Assembly (NCBI RefSeq): GCF_024227435.1
Contig: NZ_CP100445.1
Location: 992,001-1,056,000 of the forward strand
From: Natrinema caseinilyticum
Lineage (GTDB): Archaea; Halobacteriota; Halobacteria; Halobacteriales; Natrialbaceae
Reading direction: 5' to 3'
Length of the DNA stretch: 64,000 bases
Shown one piece after another: positions 8,954 to 17,717 of the stretch. The first letter of the stretch is position 1. Every line of letters starts with the position of its first letter. The notes beneath the pieces are model-generated. The model was given only the letters and a program-made list of their open reading frames with translations, searched no databases and had not been told where the DNA came from. The position numbers and the translations under genes were made by a program.

Positions 8954-9949
8954 ATGGAGACGCGCAAGGTTCAGGTGACGGGCGGGTCGACGTTTACGGT
9001 CTCGCTTCCGAAGACCTGGGCGACCGACAACGACGTCAGTAGCGGAACGACCGTCGAATTTTACCCGGAAGGGGACGAACTCCTCCTGACACCCGAACGC
9101 GAAACGCGACGACAGGAAGGGACGCTCGACGTCTCGGGCCTCGAGGACGAACAACTGAAGCGAGCCGTGATGACGATGTACGTCAGCGGCTTCGACATCA
9201 TCAGACTCGAAGCCGGCCGGATCACGACCGAGCAACGAAGTGCGATCCGCAACGCGACACAGCGCCTCGTCGGCGTCGAGGTCTTGGAGGAAACCAGCGA
9301 CAGCGTGGTCATTCAGGACCTGCTCGATTCCTCGGAACTGTCGATCGTCAACGCCGTCACCCGGATGCGACTGATCGCACAGTCCATGCTCGAGGACGCG
9401 GTCACCGCGCTGATCGACGACGACGACGATATCGCGGCCGACGTTATCGAACGCGACGACGACGTCGACCGCCTCTGGCTGGTCGTCTCGCGAATCTTCC
9501 GCGCCACGCTCCGGTCACCTCGTGCCATCGAGGAACTCGGCGTCTCCCGCGAGGACTGTTTCGATTTCCACTCGAGCGCCCGTCAACTCGAGCGGATCGC
9601 CGACCACGCCGTCAAGATCAGCGATATCGCGCTCAAACTCGACGGCATCTCGGCCGACGTCGCCGACGCCATCCACGGCCTCCACGCGGAAGCGGCGACC
9701 ATCTTCGAGCAGTCGATGGACGCGCTGTTCGCCGACGATGCCGACGAGGCGAACCGGCTGGGCCACGACGCCCTCGCGGCCGTCCTCGAGATCGACGAGC
9801 ACACCCGAAAAATCGACGACAGGCTCCGCGAACTCGAGCCCGCACGGGCCCAATCGCTCGGACTCATCGTCGACTCGTTGTCCAGAAGCGCCGATTACGG
9901 CGGGAACGTCGCCGAGACGGCGCTCCAGAAGGCCGCTCCCCGACCGTGA
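8954..9949 (+). CDS. Phosphate uptake regulator, SpoVT-AbrB plus PhoU domains
   Basis: The 331-residue protein begins with an AbrB-type swapped-hairpin DNA-binding domain (METRKVQVTGGSTFTVSLPKTWA ... LLLTPE, residues 1-50). Two PhoU helical repeats follow (roughly 110-200 and 205-320, with the FHSSARQLERIADHAVKIS block). Such fusions are the usual haloarchaeal form of PhoU and are thought to regulate phosphate transport genes. The ATG at 8954 follows a good TATA element. No pst genes lie in this window. Confidence 0.88.
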   Translation: METRKVQVTGGSTFTVSLPKTWATDNDVSSGTTVEFYPEGDELLLTPERETRRQEGTLDVSGLEDEQLKRAVMTMYVSGFDIIRLEAGRITTEQRSAIRNATQRLVGVEVLEETSDSVVIQDLLDSSELSIVNAVTRMRLIAQSMLEDAVTALIDDDDDIAADVIERDDDVDRLWLVVSRIFRATLRSPRAIEELGVSREDCFDFHSSARQLERIADHAVKISDIALKLDGISADVADAIHGLHAEAATIFEQSMDALFADDADEANRLGHDALAAVLEIDEHTRKIDDRLRELEPARAQSLGLIVDSLSRSADYGGNVAETALQKAAPRP

Positions 9950-10004
9950 CCCACCCGACCGCCCGAGGATATCAAGCCGATGGTCGGAGGGGAGTGTCCG
10001 ACTA

Positions 10005-10145
10005 AACCACGGGAAGCCTCGGGGTCGTCCGAGAGAGCGAAGCTCTCTCGTGATGACGAAAGGCCGAAGGCCTTTCGAACCACTTGACCCCGAGGCGGTT
10101 CACGGTAACAAATACGGGACTATCGTCGCGCTCAACGACGCGTAG
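10005..10145 (+). mobile_element. Solo structured end of an IS200/IS605 (TnpB-type) element
   Basis: An 11-bp stem (gcctcggggtc at 10016-10026 with gaccccgaggc at 10086-10096) encloses two perfect 9-bp hairpins with gaa loops, cgagagagc/gctctctcg at 10030-10050 and cgaaaggcc/ggcctttcg at 10057-10077. The pattern resembles the 3' end of haloarchaeal IS1341-type TnpB genes, where the guide RNA and right-end hairpin sit. No tnpB reading frame precedes it. It is either a relic or a non-autonomous element. Boundaries are approximate. Confidence 0.5.
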
Positions 10146-10186
10146 CTCGACGGGAAAACGGTTCCGTGGTACGATCGATCGGGGCC

Positions 10187-10558
10187 CTATTCGACGAGAA
10201 CGGCGTTGACTTGCCCGGTCTGGCCCGGACGAGACGTCACCCGAGCCGTTCCCTCCGACGTTTCGATGACGGCACCCTTCGTGATGATGTTTCGCCGCAC
10301 GTAGTTCGGGTTCGCGTCGTTCTCCACGACGTCTTCGATGTCCGCGGTCACCGTTTCGTCGTCCTTGTTCACGCTCGCAACGTTCGTCGCGAGTGCACGC
10401 GTCTTCGTCCCGTTGCCCCGGACGTCGACGGTCCGGAATCGCGGCTCGCCGACCTGCGTCTCGGTCGGCAGCCGACCGAGCTCGTCCTTTCGGCGCTTGC
10501 GAACGTTCTTCAGTCGACCACCGGTTCGCTTCCGGGTAGAGCGTCCCTGATCTTGCAT
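10187..10558 (-). CDS. rps8e: 30S ribosomal protein S8e
   Basis: The 123-residue product begins MQDQGRSTRKRTGGRLKNVRKRRKDELG and contains the TVDVRGNGTKTRAL and NIITKGAVIET blocks of eukaryotic/archaeal S8e, a small-subunit protein with no bacterial counterpart. Length matches the archaeal form, which lacks the eukaryotic insertion. The gene appears to be transcribed alone. Its upstream region carries a T-rich run on the coding strand (gggttttttacc) just before the ATG. Confidence 0.97.
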   Translation of the reverse strand: MQDQGRSTRKRTGGRLKNVRKRRKDELGRLPTETQVGEPRFRTVDVRGNGTKTRALATNVASVNKDDETVTADIEDVVENDANPNYVRRNIITKGAVIETSEGTARVTSRPGQTGQVNAVLVE

Positions 10559-10834
10559 ACCCGGTAAAAAACCCGGCGCATACTTGAATGCACTGCTCCG
10601 AGAGTGGACGGTTCAGTCACCGGTTAACGGGCTCGAGAGGGCGTTCCTGTCCCGACGGCGCCGTCACTCGGTCGCGACTCGACCGACCGCATCGCGCTCC
10701 CGCCGGATCGGCCGGTCCGCTCGCTCGCGCCGGTCGCGTACCGTCTCGACGACTGCGTTTCCGAGACGGGGCGGCCCGCGTCGCTCTCGGTGCGCTTCCG
10801 CGGGCTCTCCCCCGCCGACCGAGATTTCGAACCG

Positions 10835-12295
10835 TCATTCGTCGGGGACCAGACAGTACGCCTGACCCGGTTGCTCGAGCACGGTCTCTCTTTCCTCGGC
10901 GTAATAGTTCGAAAAGACGCCGCGCTCGGCGTAATAGATCCGGCCGTCACGGGGGATCGCACCGCTGGTGACGTGACCGCGGTTTTCGACCCGCCAGCGG
11001 CGTTCGCCGGTCGCTCTGTCGAGCGCGTAGAGGTGGGTATCGTACGAGCCGACGAGGATCGTCTCGGCCGTCGCCGTGATCGAGCCGATGACGTGACCGC
11101 CGACGTTCGTCTCCCACAGGACCTCGCCAGTGGCCGTCTCGAGCGCCCGGACGTAGTGGTCGTCGCCGCCGACGTAGACGATTCCCGCGTCGGGATCGAT
11201 CGCCGGATTCGACATGACGACGTTCCCGGTGTCGATCGACCACTCCTCGCTCCCGTCGGCGAGATCCAGCCGGTAGAACCGGCCGTCCCAGGAACCGACG
11301 AACGCCGCACCGTCGTACACGGGGATCGTTCCCTTGATCTGAGCACCGAGTCGGAATTCCCCGTCGGCCATTACGTCGCCGTCGGGGCCGCCCTCGCCGC
11401 CCGCCTGAAACGACCACGCGAACTCGAGCGAGGGAAACTCCCAACAGTAGACGACGCCGTCGTTCGAGCCCGTGACGAGCCTGCCGGCCTCGCAGTCGAT
11501 CGCAGGTGACGGATGGGGCATCCCCCAGAGGCGGTCGTCGCTCCAGGTCGGATTCCCGGTCGCGGCGTCGACTTCCCACAGCACGCCGCTGGCCGGGTTC
11601 TTGTGTTCGGTGAGGAAATAGAGCCGCCCGTCGACGTACGCGGGGCTCGAGCCGATCGCGATCGCACCGCCGAACTCGAGGCGCCGAGTGTGCCAGACCA
11701 GTTCGCCGGTGGCGATCTCGAACGCGTAGAGCTCCCCGTCGTACCCGCCGATGTAAGCGGTATCGTCGACGATCGTCGGCGTCCCGTGGAAGCCGAGGCT
11801 TCGTCCGGCGCCCGTTTCGAGGCGCCAGCGGTGGTCACCGGTCGGACTGACGGCGTGGATCACCCCCGTGTCACTCGCGACGAGGATCGTCTCGCCGTCC
11901 GGCGTCGGGCGGGGCGTCGATTTGGCCGCGGTGTGTCCGATTCGGTTGATCGGGAACGACCAGTCGACCCGAACCGACGACGGGACGGTTTCGTCGGGAT
12001 AGTAGCCGTAGCGGCGCAGTCCGCGACGAAACATGGAAATGTCGTCGTCGGCCGGAATCGGCACGTATCCGTCGGCGGTCGTCTCGGACGCCGCGTCGGG
12101 GCCGCAATCCGGCGGTGATCGGTACTGTCGCCCGGTACAGCCGGCGAGGCCGACGGTTCCGGCAGCACCCGCGGTACGGAGGAGCGCTCGCCTGCTCACT
12201 CGGGCACCCGCGGTCCGATCTCCCGCCTCGGAGCCCGCACTCCGAGACCCTCGAGCGGAGTCGCTGTCGTGGCGGTCGGCGACTGGCTCGTGCAC
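10835..12295 (-). CDS. Tat-exported lipoprotein with PQQ-like beta-propeller repeats
   Basis: The 486-residue protein carries a twin-arginine signal with lipobox (SRRALLRTAGAAGTVGLAGC, about residues 33-52). It should therefore be exported folded and lipid-anchored outside the membrane. The rest is a beta-propeller of repeated blades with the GxLxWxxxTG pattern (ATGELVWHT, DGSEEWSIDTG, ATGEVLWETNVGG, ATGERRWRVENRG). Dehydrogenase catalytic residues and cofactor ligands were not identifiable. A scaffold or substrate-binding role is as likely as enzyme activity. It lies 9 bp downstream of the malic enzyme stop only in map terms. Both are on the minus strand, with this gene upstream in transcription. 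Confidence 0.82.
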   Translation of the reverse strand: MHEPVADRHDSDSARGSRSAGSEAGDRTAGARVSRRALLRTAGAAGTVGLAGCTGRQYRSPPDCGPDAASETTADGYVPIPADDDISMFRRGLRRYGYYPDETVPSSVRVDWSFPINRIGHTAAKSTPRPTPDGETILVASDTGVIHAVSPTGDHRWRLETGAGRSLGFHGTPTIVDDTAYIGGYDGELYAFEIATGELVWHTRRLEFGGAIAIGSSPAYVDGRLYFLTEHKNPASGVLWEVDAATGNPTWSDDRLWGMPHPSPAIDCEAGRLVTGSNDGVVYCWEFPSLEFAWSFQAGGEGGPDGDVMADGEFRLGAQIKGTIPVYDGAAFVGSWDGRFYRLDLADGSEEWSIDTGNVVMSNPAIDPDAGIVYVGGDDHYVRALETATGEVLWETNVGGHVIGSITATAETILVGSYDTHLYALDRATGERRWRVENRGHVTSGAIPRDGRIYYAERGVFSNYYAEERETVLEQPGQAYCLVPDE

Positions 12296-12304
12296 GGTCG
12301 TCCC

Positions 12305-14560
12305 TTACTCCTGTTGGGCGTCGACGACTGCGACGCCGGCCAGGTTGACGATGTCTTTGACCTCGTCGCCGCGTTGCAGGACGTGGACCGGTTTGTCCAT
12401 CCCGACCAGCATCGGGCCGATCGCGTCCGCGCCGCCGAGTCGCTGGAGCAGTTTGTAGCCGATGTTCCCCGACTCGAGGTTGGGAAAGACCAGCACGTTC
12501 GCGGGTTCGTCGAGTTCGGAGAAGCCGTAGGTCCCCTCGAGAATGTCCTCGACGACGGCGGTGTCGGCCTGCATCTCGCCGTCGACGGGGAAGTCGACTT
12601 CGGGGTCGTCCTGCAGCATAGCGGCCGCCTTCCGTGGCTTTCGGGTCCCCTCGTTGTTGACGCTGCCGAAGTTCGAGTACGAGAGCAAGGCGGCTCGCGG
12701 TTCGACGTTGAACCGGCGGGCGAGTTTCCCGGTCTGCTTGGTGACTTCGGCGAGGACGTCCTCGTCGGGTGCCTGGTTGACGGTCGCGTCGGCGACGAAG
12801 ATCACGCGGTTCTTGAACGTGAGCATGTAGACGCCCGCGGCGTAGTCCACGTCCTCGTCGGTTCCGATCACCTGCAGCGGCGGCCGAAGCGCCGAGGGGT
12901 AGTGATGGGACAGCCCCGTCAGCATCGCGTCGGCGTCACCGCGTTCGACCATCACGCTCCCGAAGTAATTCGTATCGCGTTCGATGAGTTCGCCCGCCTC
13001 GCTCCGCGTGATTCCCTTGCGGGCCCGGAGTTCGTGCAGCCGATCGGCGTACTCCTCGTAGTCGCCGACTGACGGATCGGCGACGGTCGGCTCGAAGTCG
13101 AGTCCGAGGTTCGCGGCCGTTCCCCTGATCTGGTCCTCGTCGCCGATGAGGATCGGCAGGGCGATCCCCTGTTCCCGGATCTGATAGGCCGCCCGGATCA
13201 TCTTCTCGTTTTCGCCCTCCGCGAGCGCGACCGTCTGCGGGTCGCTCTTCGCTTTGTTGAGGACGACCCGCATCATCTCCCGGGACTTGCCCAGTCGCGC
13301 CTCGAGTTGCTCTTCGTACTCGTCGGTGTCGATTTCGGTTCGGGCGGCGCCCGACTCCATCGCGGCCTCGGCGATCGACGGCGCGACCCGGAAGAGAACG
13401 CGGGGATCGACCGGCTTCGGGATGATGTAGTCGGGACCGTACTGGATCGGTTCGTCGCCGTAGGCCTTGACGACCGCGTCCGGGACGTCCTGGCGGGCGA
13501 GTTCGGCCAGCGCTTCGGCACAGGCGACTTTCATCTTCTCGTTAATTTCGGTGGCGCGGACGTCGAGTGCGCCGCGGAAGATGAACGGAAAGCCGAGGAC
13601 GTTGTTGACCTGATTTGGGTAATCGGAGCGCCCGGTGGCCATGATGACGGTGTCGTCGCGGGCCGCTTTGGCCGTCTCGTAGTCGATTTCCGGATCGGGG
13701 TTCGCCATCGCGAAGACGATGGGGTCCGACGCCATGGACTGCACCATCTCCTCGGAGACGATGCCGCCGATCGAGAGGCCGACGAACACGTCCGCGCCGT
13801 TCATCGCGTCGGCGAGGTCGCCTTCGGGAACGTCGCGGGCGAACTGTCGCTTGTACTCGTTTACATCGCCCCGTCGCGCTCGCTCGTCGGTGATGATCCC
13901 CGAGGAATCACACATCGTGATGTTCTCTTTCCGGCACCCGAGCGAGACGTAGAACCGCGCCGTGGCGATCGCACTCGCACCGGCACCGGAGAAGACGATC
14001 TCGAGATCCTCGAGGTCCTTGTCCGCGATGTCGGCGGCGTTGAGCAGCGCCGCACCGGAGATGATGGCCGTCCCGTGTTGGTCGTCGTGGAACACTGGAA
14101 TGTCGATTTCCTCGCGGAGTCGCTCCTCGACGGTGAAACACTCGGGCGCTTTGATGTCCTCTAGGTTGACGCCGCCGAAGGTCGGCTCCATCATCTTGAC
14201 GGCTTCGACGAGTTTGTCGGGGTCGGCTTCGTCGAGTTCGATGTCGAAGACGTCGATGTCCGCGAAGCGCTTGAACAGGACGCCTTTCCCCTCCATGACC
14301 GGCTTCGACGCCTGTGCGCCGATGTCACCCAGGCCGAGGACGGCCGACCCGTTCGAGACGACGCCCACGAGGTTCCCTTTCGCCGTGTACGTGTAGGCCT
14401 CGGTCTCGTCCTCGTCGATCTCGAGACACGGCGCGGCGACGCCCGGCGAGTACGCGAGTGACAGGTCACGTTGCGTGTTCGTCGGTTTCGTCGTCGATAT
14501 CTCGATTTTCCCCGGCGGGTCCGTCCGGTGGTACTCCAGTGAGTCCTCGTCTAATCCCAT
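12305..14560 (-). CDS. maeB: NADP-dependent malic enzyme with phosphotransacetylase-like domain (MaeB type)
   Basis: This 751-residue protein converts malate to pyruvate and CO2 with NAD(P). The malic enzyme half (residues 1 to about 420) shows [47 protein letters not shown] and [11 protein letters not shown]. The C-terminal half is a phosphate-acetyltransferase-like regulatory domain ([44 protein letters not shown]). The ATG at 14560 starts the conserved [20 protein letters not shown]. An in-frame start at 14758 overlaps the coaD promoter and was rejected. It is transcribed divergently from coaD. Confidence 0.95.
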   Translation of the reverse strand: MGLDEDSLEYHRTDPPGKIEISTTKPTNTQRDLSLAYSPGVAAPCLEIDEDETEAYTYTAKGNLVGVVSNGSAVLGLGDIGAQASKPVMEGKGVLFKRFADIDVFDIELDEADPDKLVEAVKMMEPTFGGVNLEDIKAPECFTVEERLREEIDIPVFHDDQHGTAIISGAALLNAADIADKDLEDLEIVFSGAGASAIATARFYVSLGCRKENITMCDSSGIITDERARRGDVNEYKRQFARDVPEGDLADAMNGADVFVGLSIGGIVSEEMVQSMASDPIVFAMANPDPEIDYETAKAARDDTVIMATGRSDYPNQVNNVLGFPFIFRGALDVRATEINEKMKVACAEALAELARQDVPDAVVKAYGDEPIQYGPDYIIPKPVDPRVLFRVAPSIAEAAMESGAARTEIDTDEYEEQLEARLGKSREMMRVVLNKAKSDPQTVALAEGENEKMIRAAYQIREQGIALPILIGDEDQIRGTAANLGLDFEPTVADPSVGDYEEYADRLHELRARKGITRSEAGELIERDTNYFGSVMVERGDADAMLTGLSHHYPSALRPPLQVIGTDEDVDYAAGVYMLTFKNRVIFVADATVNQAPDEDVLAEVTKQTGKLARRFNVEPRAALLSYSNFGSVNNEGTRKPRKAAAMLQDDPEVDFPVDGEMQADTAVVEDILEGTYGFSELDEPANVLVFPNLESGNIGYKLLQRLGGADAIGPMLVGMDKPVHVLQRGDEVKDIVNLAGVAVVDAQQE

Positions 14561-14710
14561 ATCGGGGACACTGTGGGGGACTACTAAAAACAATGCGAAG
14601 GGGAGTTTCGACAGCCGTCGAAACCGGTGGACAACGCGGAGAGCGGACGCCCCGGCGAGCAGACATATCGATTCGACCGTTTTATACGCAGGGCGCATGT
14701 GTGGTGGGGT

Positions 14711-15175
14711 ATGGACGTCGCGCTTGGTGGGACCTTCGACCCCGTTCACGATGGCCACAGACGGCTATTCGAACGGGCGTTCGAACTCGGAGATGTGACT
14801 GTCGGGTTGACCAGCGACGAACTCGCGCCGAAGACACGCGCCGTCGAACGACGAGTGAGATCGTACGAGGACCGGAAACGGGACCTCGAGACCGAACTCG
14901 AAGCGATCGCGACCGAGTACGACCGCGACTTCCGGGTTCGCAAACTCGAGAAGCCGACGGGAATCGCGACCGAACCGCAGTTCGACTACCTCGTCGTCTC
15001 GCCGGAAACCCGCGAGGGTGGGACCCGAATCAACGAGATCCGAGACGAGCGCGGCCACGATCCGCTGGAAGTCGTCGTCGTCCCACACCTCCGGGCCGAG
15101 GACGGCGACATCATTTCGAGTACCCGAATCGTCAACGGCGAAATCGACGAACACGGGAACGTCGTCGACGAGTGA
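14711..15175 (+). CDS. coaD: Phosphopantetheine adenylyltransferase (archaeal CoaD)
   Basis: The 154-residue enzyme adenylylates 4'-phosphopantetheine, the penultimate step of coenzyme A synthesis. The nucleotidyltransferase signature is [11 protein letters not shown] at residues 6-16, and the closing motif ISSTRIVNG lies near residue 136. The spacing is that of the archaeal enzyme. The ATG at 14711 begins directly at [11 protein letters not shown], and an upstream in-frame extension has no family resemblance. It is divergent from malic enzyme with about 150 bp between starts, which includes a tttatacg TATA-like box before coaD. Confidence 0.94.
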   Translation: MDVALGGTFDPVHDGHRRLFERAFELGDVTVGLTSDELAPKTRAVERRVRSYEDRKRDLETELEAIATEYDRDFRVRKLEKPTGIATEPQFDYLVVSPETREGGTRINEIRDERGHDPLEVVVVPHLRAEDGDIISSTRIVNGEIDEHGNVVDE

Positions 15176-15352
15176 CCCGCGGTGGCCCGGGCGTCCGCCC
15201 GCTCTCTTCACCTCGCGGATTCGAGAGCCATAGCGGCCACGTAACTGCGCCAACCTACGGAAATTACCATTAGTTAGGAAGCGGCCCGTATCAGATCCTT
15301 ACGCCGAATCAGCACGGCACTGACGCGTGAAACGGTCGCTCGTACGTGACCG

Positions 15353-15661
15353 TTACCAGCGCGGGGGCTCGAGACCGGCGGACTCGAGTAACTCCTTCCA
15401 GCGGGATTGAATCGAGAGCCGAGAGACGTCGGCGGCGTCCGCCACCGCCCCCTGCGTGCGGCCGTCACCGGCGACGAGCGAGCCGGCGTAGACGCTCGCG
15501 GCGAGGACCGCTCGCTTGGACCGATCGGACGACGGGACGTCGGCGAGGAAGAGATCGGCCGCGGTCGACCGCGCGTCCGTCGAGAGTTCGAGCCGATCGG
15601 CGATGGCCTCCAGTTCCTCGAGCCACGGTTCGTGTTCGACGCGGTCCCGCGCGCTGTACAT
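15353..15661 (-). CDS. Short TFIIB-like (single cyclin repeat) protein
   Basis: The 102-residue protein has the second half of a TFB core: an SKRAVLAASVYAGSLVAGDGRTQ cyclin helix pair followed by the DNA-contacting helix-turn-helix (VADAADVSRLSIQSRWKELLESAGL). It lacks the zinc ribbon and first cyclin repeat that full TFB at 40486-41463 has, so it cannot recruit RNA polymerase in the usual way. It may be an accessory or antagonist of TFB. Similar short proteins occur in other haloarchaea as far as I recall, which argues against a simple fragment. Confidence 0.78.
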   Translation of the reverse strand: MYSARDRVEHEPWLEELEAIADRLELSTDARSTAADLFLADVPSSDRSKRAVLAASVYAGSLVAGDGRTQGAVADAADVSRLSIQSRWKELLESAGLEPPRW

Positions 15662-15899
15662 ACATTCGGGTATCGGATCAGTCGAGATAAAACTACGGTC
15701 GTGACGACGTGCGAAATCGGGGCCGATCGATCGGCGCGTTTCGCGCCGGCAAATATTGCACTACGGCGGGCAATGTTCTACTACGAATAATTCGGAAAAA
15801 CGGCTGTTCTCCGTCGATTTCACTAGGAGACAACTACTAAACCACCGGAAGCTCGAAGGTGCAGGCGGCGCGGTCGACCGATGTCGGTTCGCACCCCCC

Positions 15900-16073
15900 A
15901 TGAAAGAGCCAACTTGCAAACTCGTCTGTACCGGTTGCGGCCTCGAAATGCCCTACCGGGAGCGGTCGCTGGCCGAACAGGCCGCTGAATTACACCAGCT
16001 ACGCGACCCCGAACACGTCACCTTCATCGTCCCGCCTGATTGGTCACCGGAAGAGCCGGTGAAACACAGTTAG
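15900..16073 (+). CDS. Small zinc-finger-like protein (57 aa)
   Basis: The short protein MKEPTCKLVCTGCGLEMPYRER ... contains C-x3-C-x2-C (CKLVCTGC), then an LAEQAAELHQLRDPEHVTFIVPPDW tail. The cysteines and the single conserved His region suggest one zinc site, although only three Cys are present. The start at 15900 puts Met directly before the Cys motif. An upstream open extension from 15756 reads through an AT-rich intergenic stretch and is unlikely. It ends 46 bp before the tRNA-Leu gene. The function is unknown. Confidence 0.6.
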   Translation: MKEPTCKLVCTGCGLEMPYRERSLAEQAAELHQLRDPEHVTFIVPPDWSPEEPVKHS

Positions 16074-16119
16074 TGCGGACCGACAGGTTCATACGCGAAT
16101 CGGCAAAACTCGGGGATGC

Positions 16120-16204
16120 GCGCGGGTAGCCAAGCCAGGCCAACGGCGCAGCGCTTAGGACGCTGTCCCGTAGGGGTCCGCCGGTTCGAATCCGGTCCCG
16201 CGCA
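16120..16204 (+). tRNA. tRNA-Leu (anticodon UAG)
   Basis: An 85-nt cloverleaf can be drawn: acceptor gcgcggg/cccgcgc, a D arm with gcc/ggc, an anticodon stem cagcg/cgctg closing the loop cttagga (anticodon TAG, reading CUA/CUG), a long class II variable arm tcccgtagggg, and the T arm gccgg-ttcgaat-ccggt. The discriminator is A. CCA is not encoded. No intron is apparent. The 3' end is partly repeated 113 bp further on. Confidence 0.96.
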
Positions 16205-16205
16205 T
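16183..16205 (+). repeat. att-like direct repeat, copy 1 (3' end of tRNA-Leu)
   Basis: The last part of the T arm, the acceptor strand and the next base of tRNA-Leu form a 23-bp block (ggttcgaatccggtcccgc plus gcat). It recurs exactly at 16296-16318. tRNA 3' ends are the usual attachment sites of archaeal integrases, so this is the attB/attL-like copy. Confidence 0.75.
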
Positions 16206-16237
16206 GCTTCTCCGAGCACTTTCGCGAGGAGAAGCAT
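16204..16237 (+). terminator. Strong hairpin directly after tRNA-Leu
   Basis: atgcttctcc at 16204-16213 pairs perfectly with ggagaagcat at 16228-16237 around a 14-nt loop. It begins at the discriminator base of the tRNA. It could end or process the tRNA transcript, or be part of the former element's attachment region. No long T run follows. Confidence 0.4.
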
Positions 16238-16295
16238 CGCGACGAGGATTCGAATGAGGGAAGACGCGCGCAGCGAAGCGAGCACGTCTTCACGT

Positions 16296-16318
16296 GGTTC
16301 GAATCCGGTCCCGCGCAT
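16296..16318 (+). repeat. att-like direct repeat, copy 2
   Basis: This is an exact second copy of the tRNA-Leu 3' end, starting 113 bp after copy 1. The stretch between holds no gene, so the integrated element, if there was one, has been almost fully lost or only a tandem duplication of the site remains. Confidence 0.75.
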
Positions 16319-16440
16319 TCTCCACGGGCGCCACACGGCTCCGTGAGTGGAAATTCGGCCCAATCTAGAAGAACCCGGACGATCGAACGCCTCGAGCCTC
16401 GAGTGGACGATCCGCCTCGAGAAGTACGGACGGCCGTTCG

Positions 16441-16698
16441 TCAGTCGTCCGCCGCCAATGTACTCGCGTCGAGATCCCCCTCGAGATACGAGTTCCCCGT
16501 CTCCGAAATGACATAGAAGCCTCGAGACGGGCGCTCGAGTAACCCGTAGGAGGCGAGTTTGCGACAGCGGACACCGATGTAATTGTTATTTCGGTCGAGT
16601 GCGTCCGCGATCACTTTCGGAGTGCCAGCGGTCTCCGATGCGAGGTACTCGAGAATCTCGTCGTCTGCCCGCGTCATCCACTCAGCTCGCTTTCGCAT
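16441..16698 (-). CDS. Phage PhiH1 repressor-like winged-helix protein
   Basis: From the ATG at 16698 the 85-residue protein reads MRKRAEWMTRADDEILEYLASETAGTPKVIADAL..., a compact winged helix. The recognition helix is near NNNYIGVRCRKLASYGLLE and the wing is RPSRGFYVISETG. This matches the PhiH1-repressor-like family common in haloarchaeal genomes and proviruses. An earlier in-frame ATG at 16761 adds 21 residues that do not fit the family start. Its place next to the duplicated tRNA end suggests it may be a leftover of the same provirus. Confidence 0.75.
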   Translation of the reverse strand: MRKRAEWMTRADDEILEYLASETAGTPKVIADALDRNNNYIGVRCRKLASYGLLERPSRGFYVISETGNSYLEGDLDASTLAADD

Positions 16699-16935
16699 TG
16701 GATATACTATGCCAAGCAGAGATTCATGAGTGTCGCCTGTTACATCTTTAGATCGATTCAAAGCCTCTCTTTGGAAGCTAATTACATATTTTTAGCCTCG
16801 TTAAGCACAGATTTATGTAGGGAGAAAAGACAATAGTAGATGCGGGACTGACCGCGGACTGTGAGGTACTGGAAAAGTGCCGGTCGGTGGACTAGCACCG
16901 ACCCGCGTCAGCTCCCGTCTCGACCCACGGAAGCC

Positions 16936-17403
16936 ATGCCAACCGACGATTCGCGGGGGCTTGAAACCCCCGACCGAGGAGACGTATCGACCGACTCGAG
17001 CGACCGAAACGGCCCGAAATCGGGGTGGAGCCCGAAGTATCGCATCCACCTCGAGGTGATCGACGCGGCCGTGCGGGGAGTGGTCGGGGAACTGGGGCGA
17101 CTGGACCGGGAGGGGGCGCTGGATCGAGGGACCCAACGCGTCGTGCGGGAGCACCTGCGCACGATTCGATCGGAAGCCCTGAGCGCGGGGCGGTTGTTGT
17201 GGGAGGCGAGCGAGAGACGAGAGGCCGGCGGGGCCGGCACGGTCAGGGGTGCGTTCGACGCCGACCCCGACGAAACCGATCGGGACGCAGCCCCCGGAGG
17301 CGTCCCGATGATCGTTCGTCGCGGCCGCGGTGTGAATTCGGTGATCGGGCCCGATCCGGACGTCTTCGACCGGGAACGCGACCGGGGGAGCGAGGACGAC
17401 TGA
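16936..17403 (+). CDS. Hypothetical haloarchaeal protein
   Basis: The 155-residue product has a charged N-terminus and a helical core (SPKYRIHLEVIDAAVRGVVGELGRLDREGALDRGTQRVVREHL then SALSAGRLLWE-like helices). A disordered Gly/Asp/Arg-rich tail follows. No signal peptide or membrane segment is present. I chose the ATG at 16936. An in-frame ATG at 16861 exists but lies in the AT-rich promoter. I do not recognise the family. It is divergent from the phage-repressor-like gene with about 240 bp between them. Confidence 0.55.
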   Translation: MPTDDSRGLETPDRGDVSTDSSDRNGPKSGWSPKYRIHLEVIDAAVRGVVGELGRLDREGALDRGTQRVVREHLRTIRSEALSAGRLLWEASERREAGGAGTVRGAFDADPDETDRDAAPGGVPMIVRRGRGVNSVIGPDPDVFDRERDRGSEDD

Positions 17404-17717
17404 GGGGACCGATGGGGATGGAGACGATGGGACCTGGCGGGATCGATGGGGCCCGACAGCATTTTTCGACGCTGTAACTCGCCACGTGCCGGGAGACGAT
17501 CGGCGATCCGGCTCGAGCACGCTGTTGCTCGAGGTTCTGTCACTCGGACAGCCGGGCACCCTCGACCACTCGGACAGCCGGGCGCGATATCGAAAGCGTG
17601 GGGATGTGACGACTGGTCGACGGCCTCGAATTAAACCCGACACCATCGGATATTATCGAAAGACAAACGTCAGACGTCCCATAACGCTTATTCGAACAGG
17701 AACAGGTTGTAGTATTA
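17404..17717 (+). promoter_or_regulatory. dacZ upstream region with an 17-bp direct repeat
   Basis: No gene is convincing in this 314-bp gap. It holds cactcggacagccgggc at 17542-17558, repeated exactly at 17568-17584 (26-bp period). The final 90 bp before dacZ are AT-richer (attaaacccgacacc ... cttattcgaac ... agtattaatgg) and should contain the promoter. The repeat could be an operator or a simple slippage product. Confidence 0.35.

Noticed and set aside
10624-11346. Several long Arg-rich minus- and plus-strand frames around the beta-propeller gene
   Set aside because: They are shadows caused by high G+C. Composition is nearly all Arg, Ser, Pro and Gly, with no domain.
16441-17403. Full provirus downstream of tRNA-Leu
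   Set aside because: No integrase, capsid, terminase or replication gene follows. Only a repressor-like gene and a hypothetical gene are present, so at most a scar is supported.
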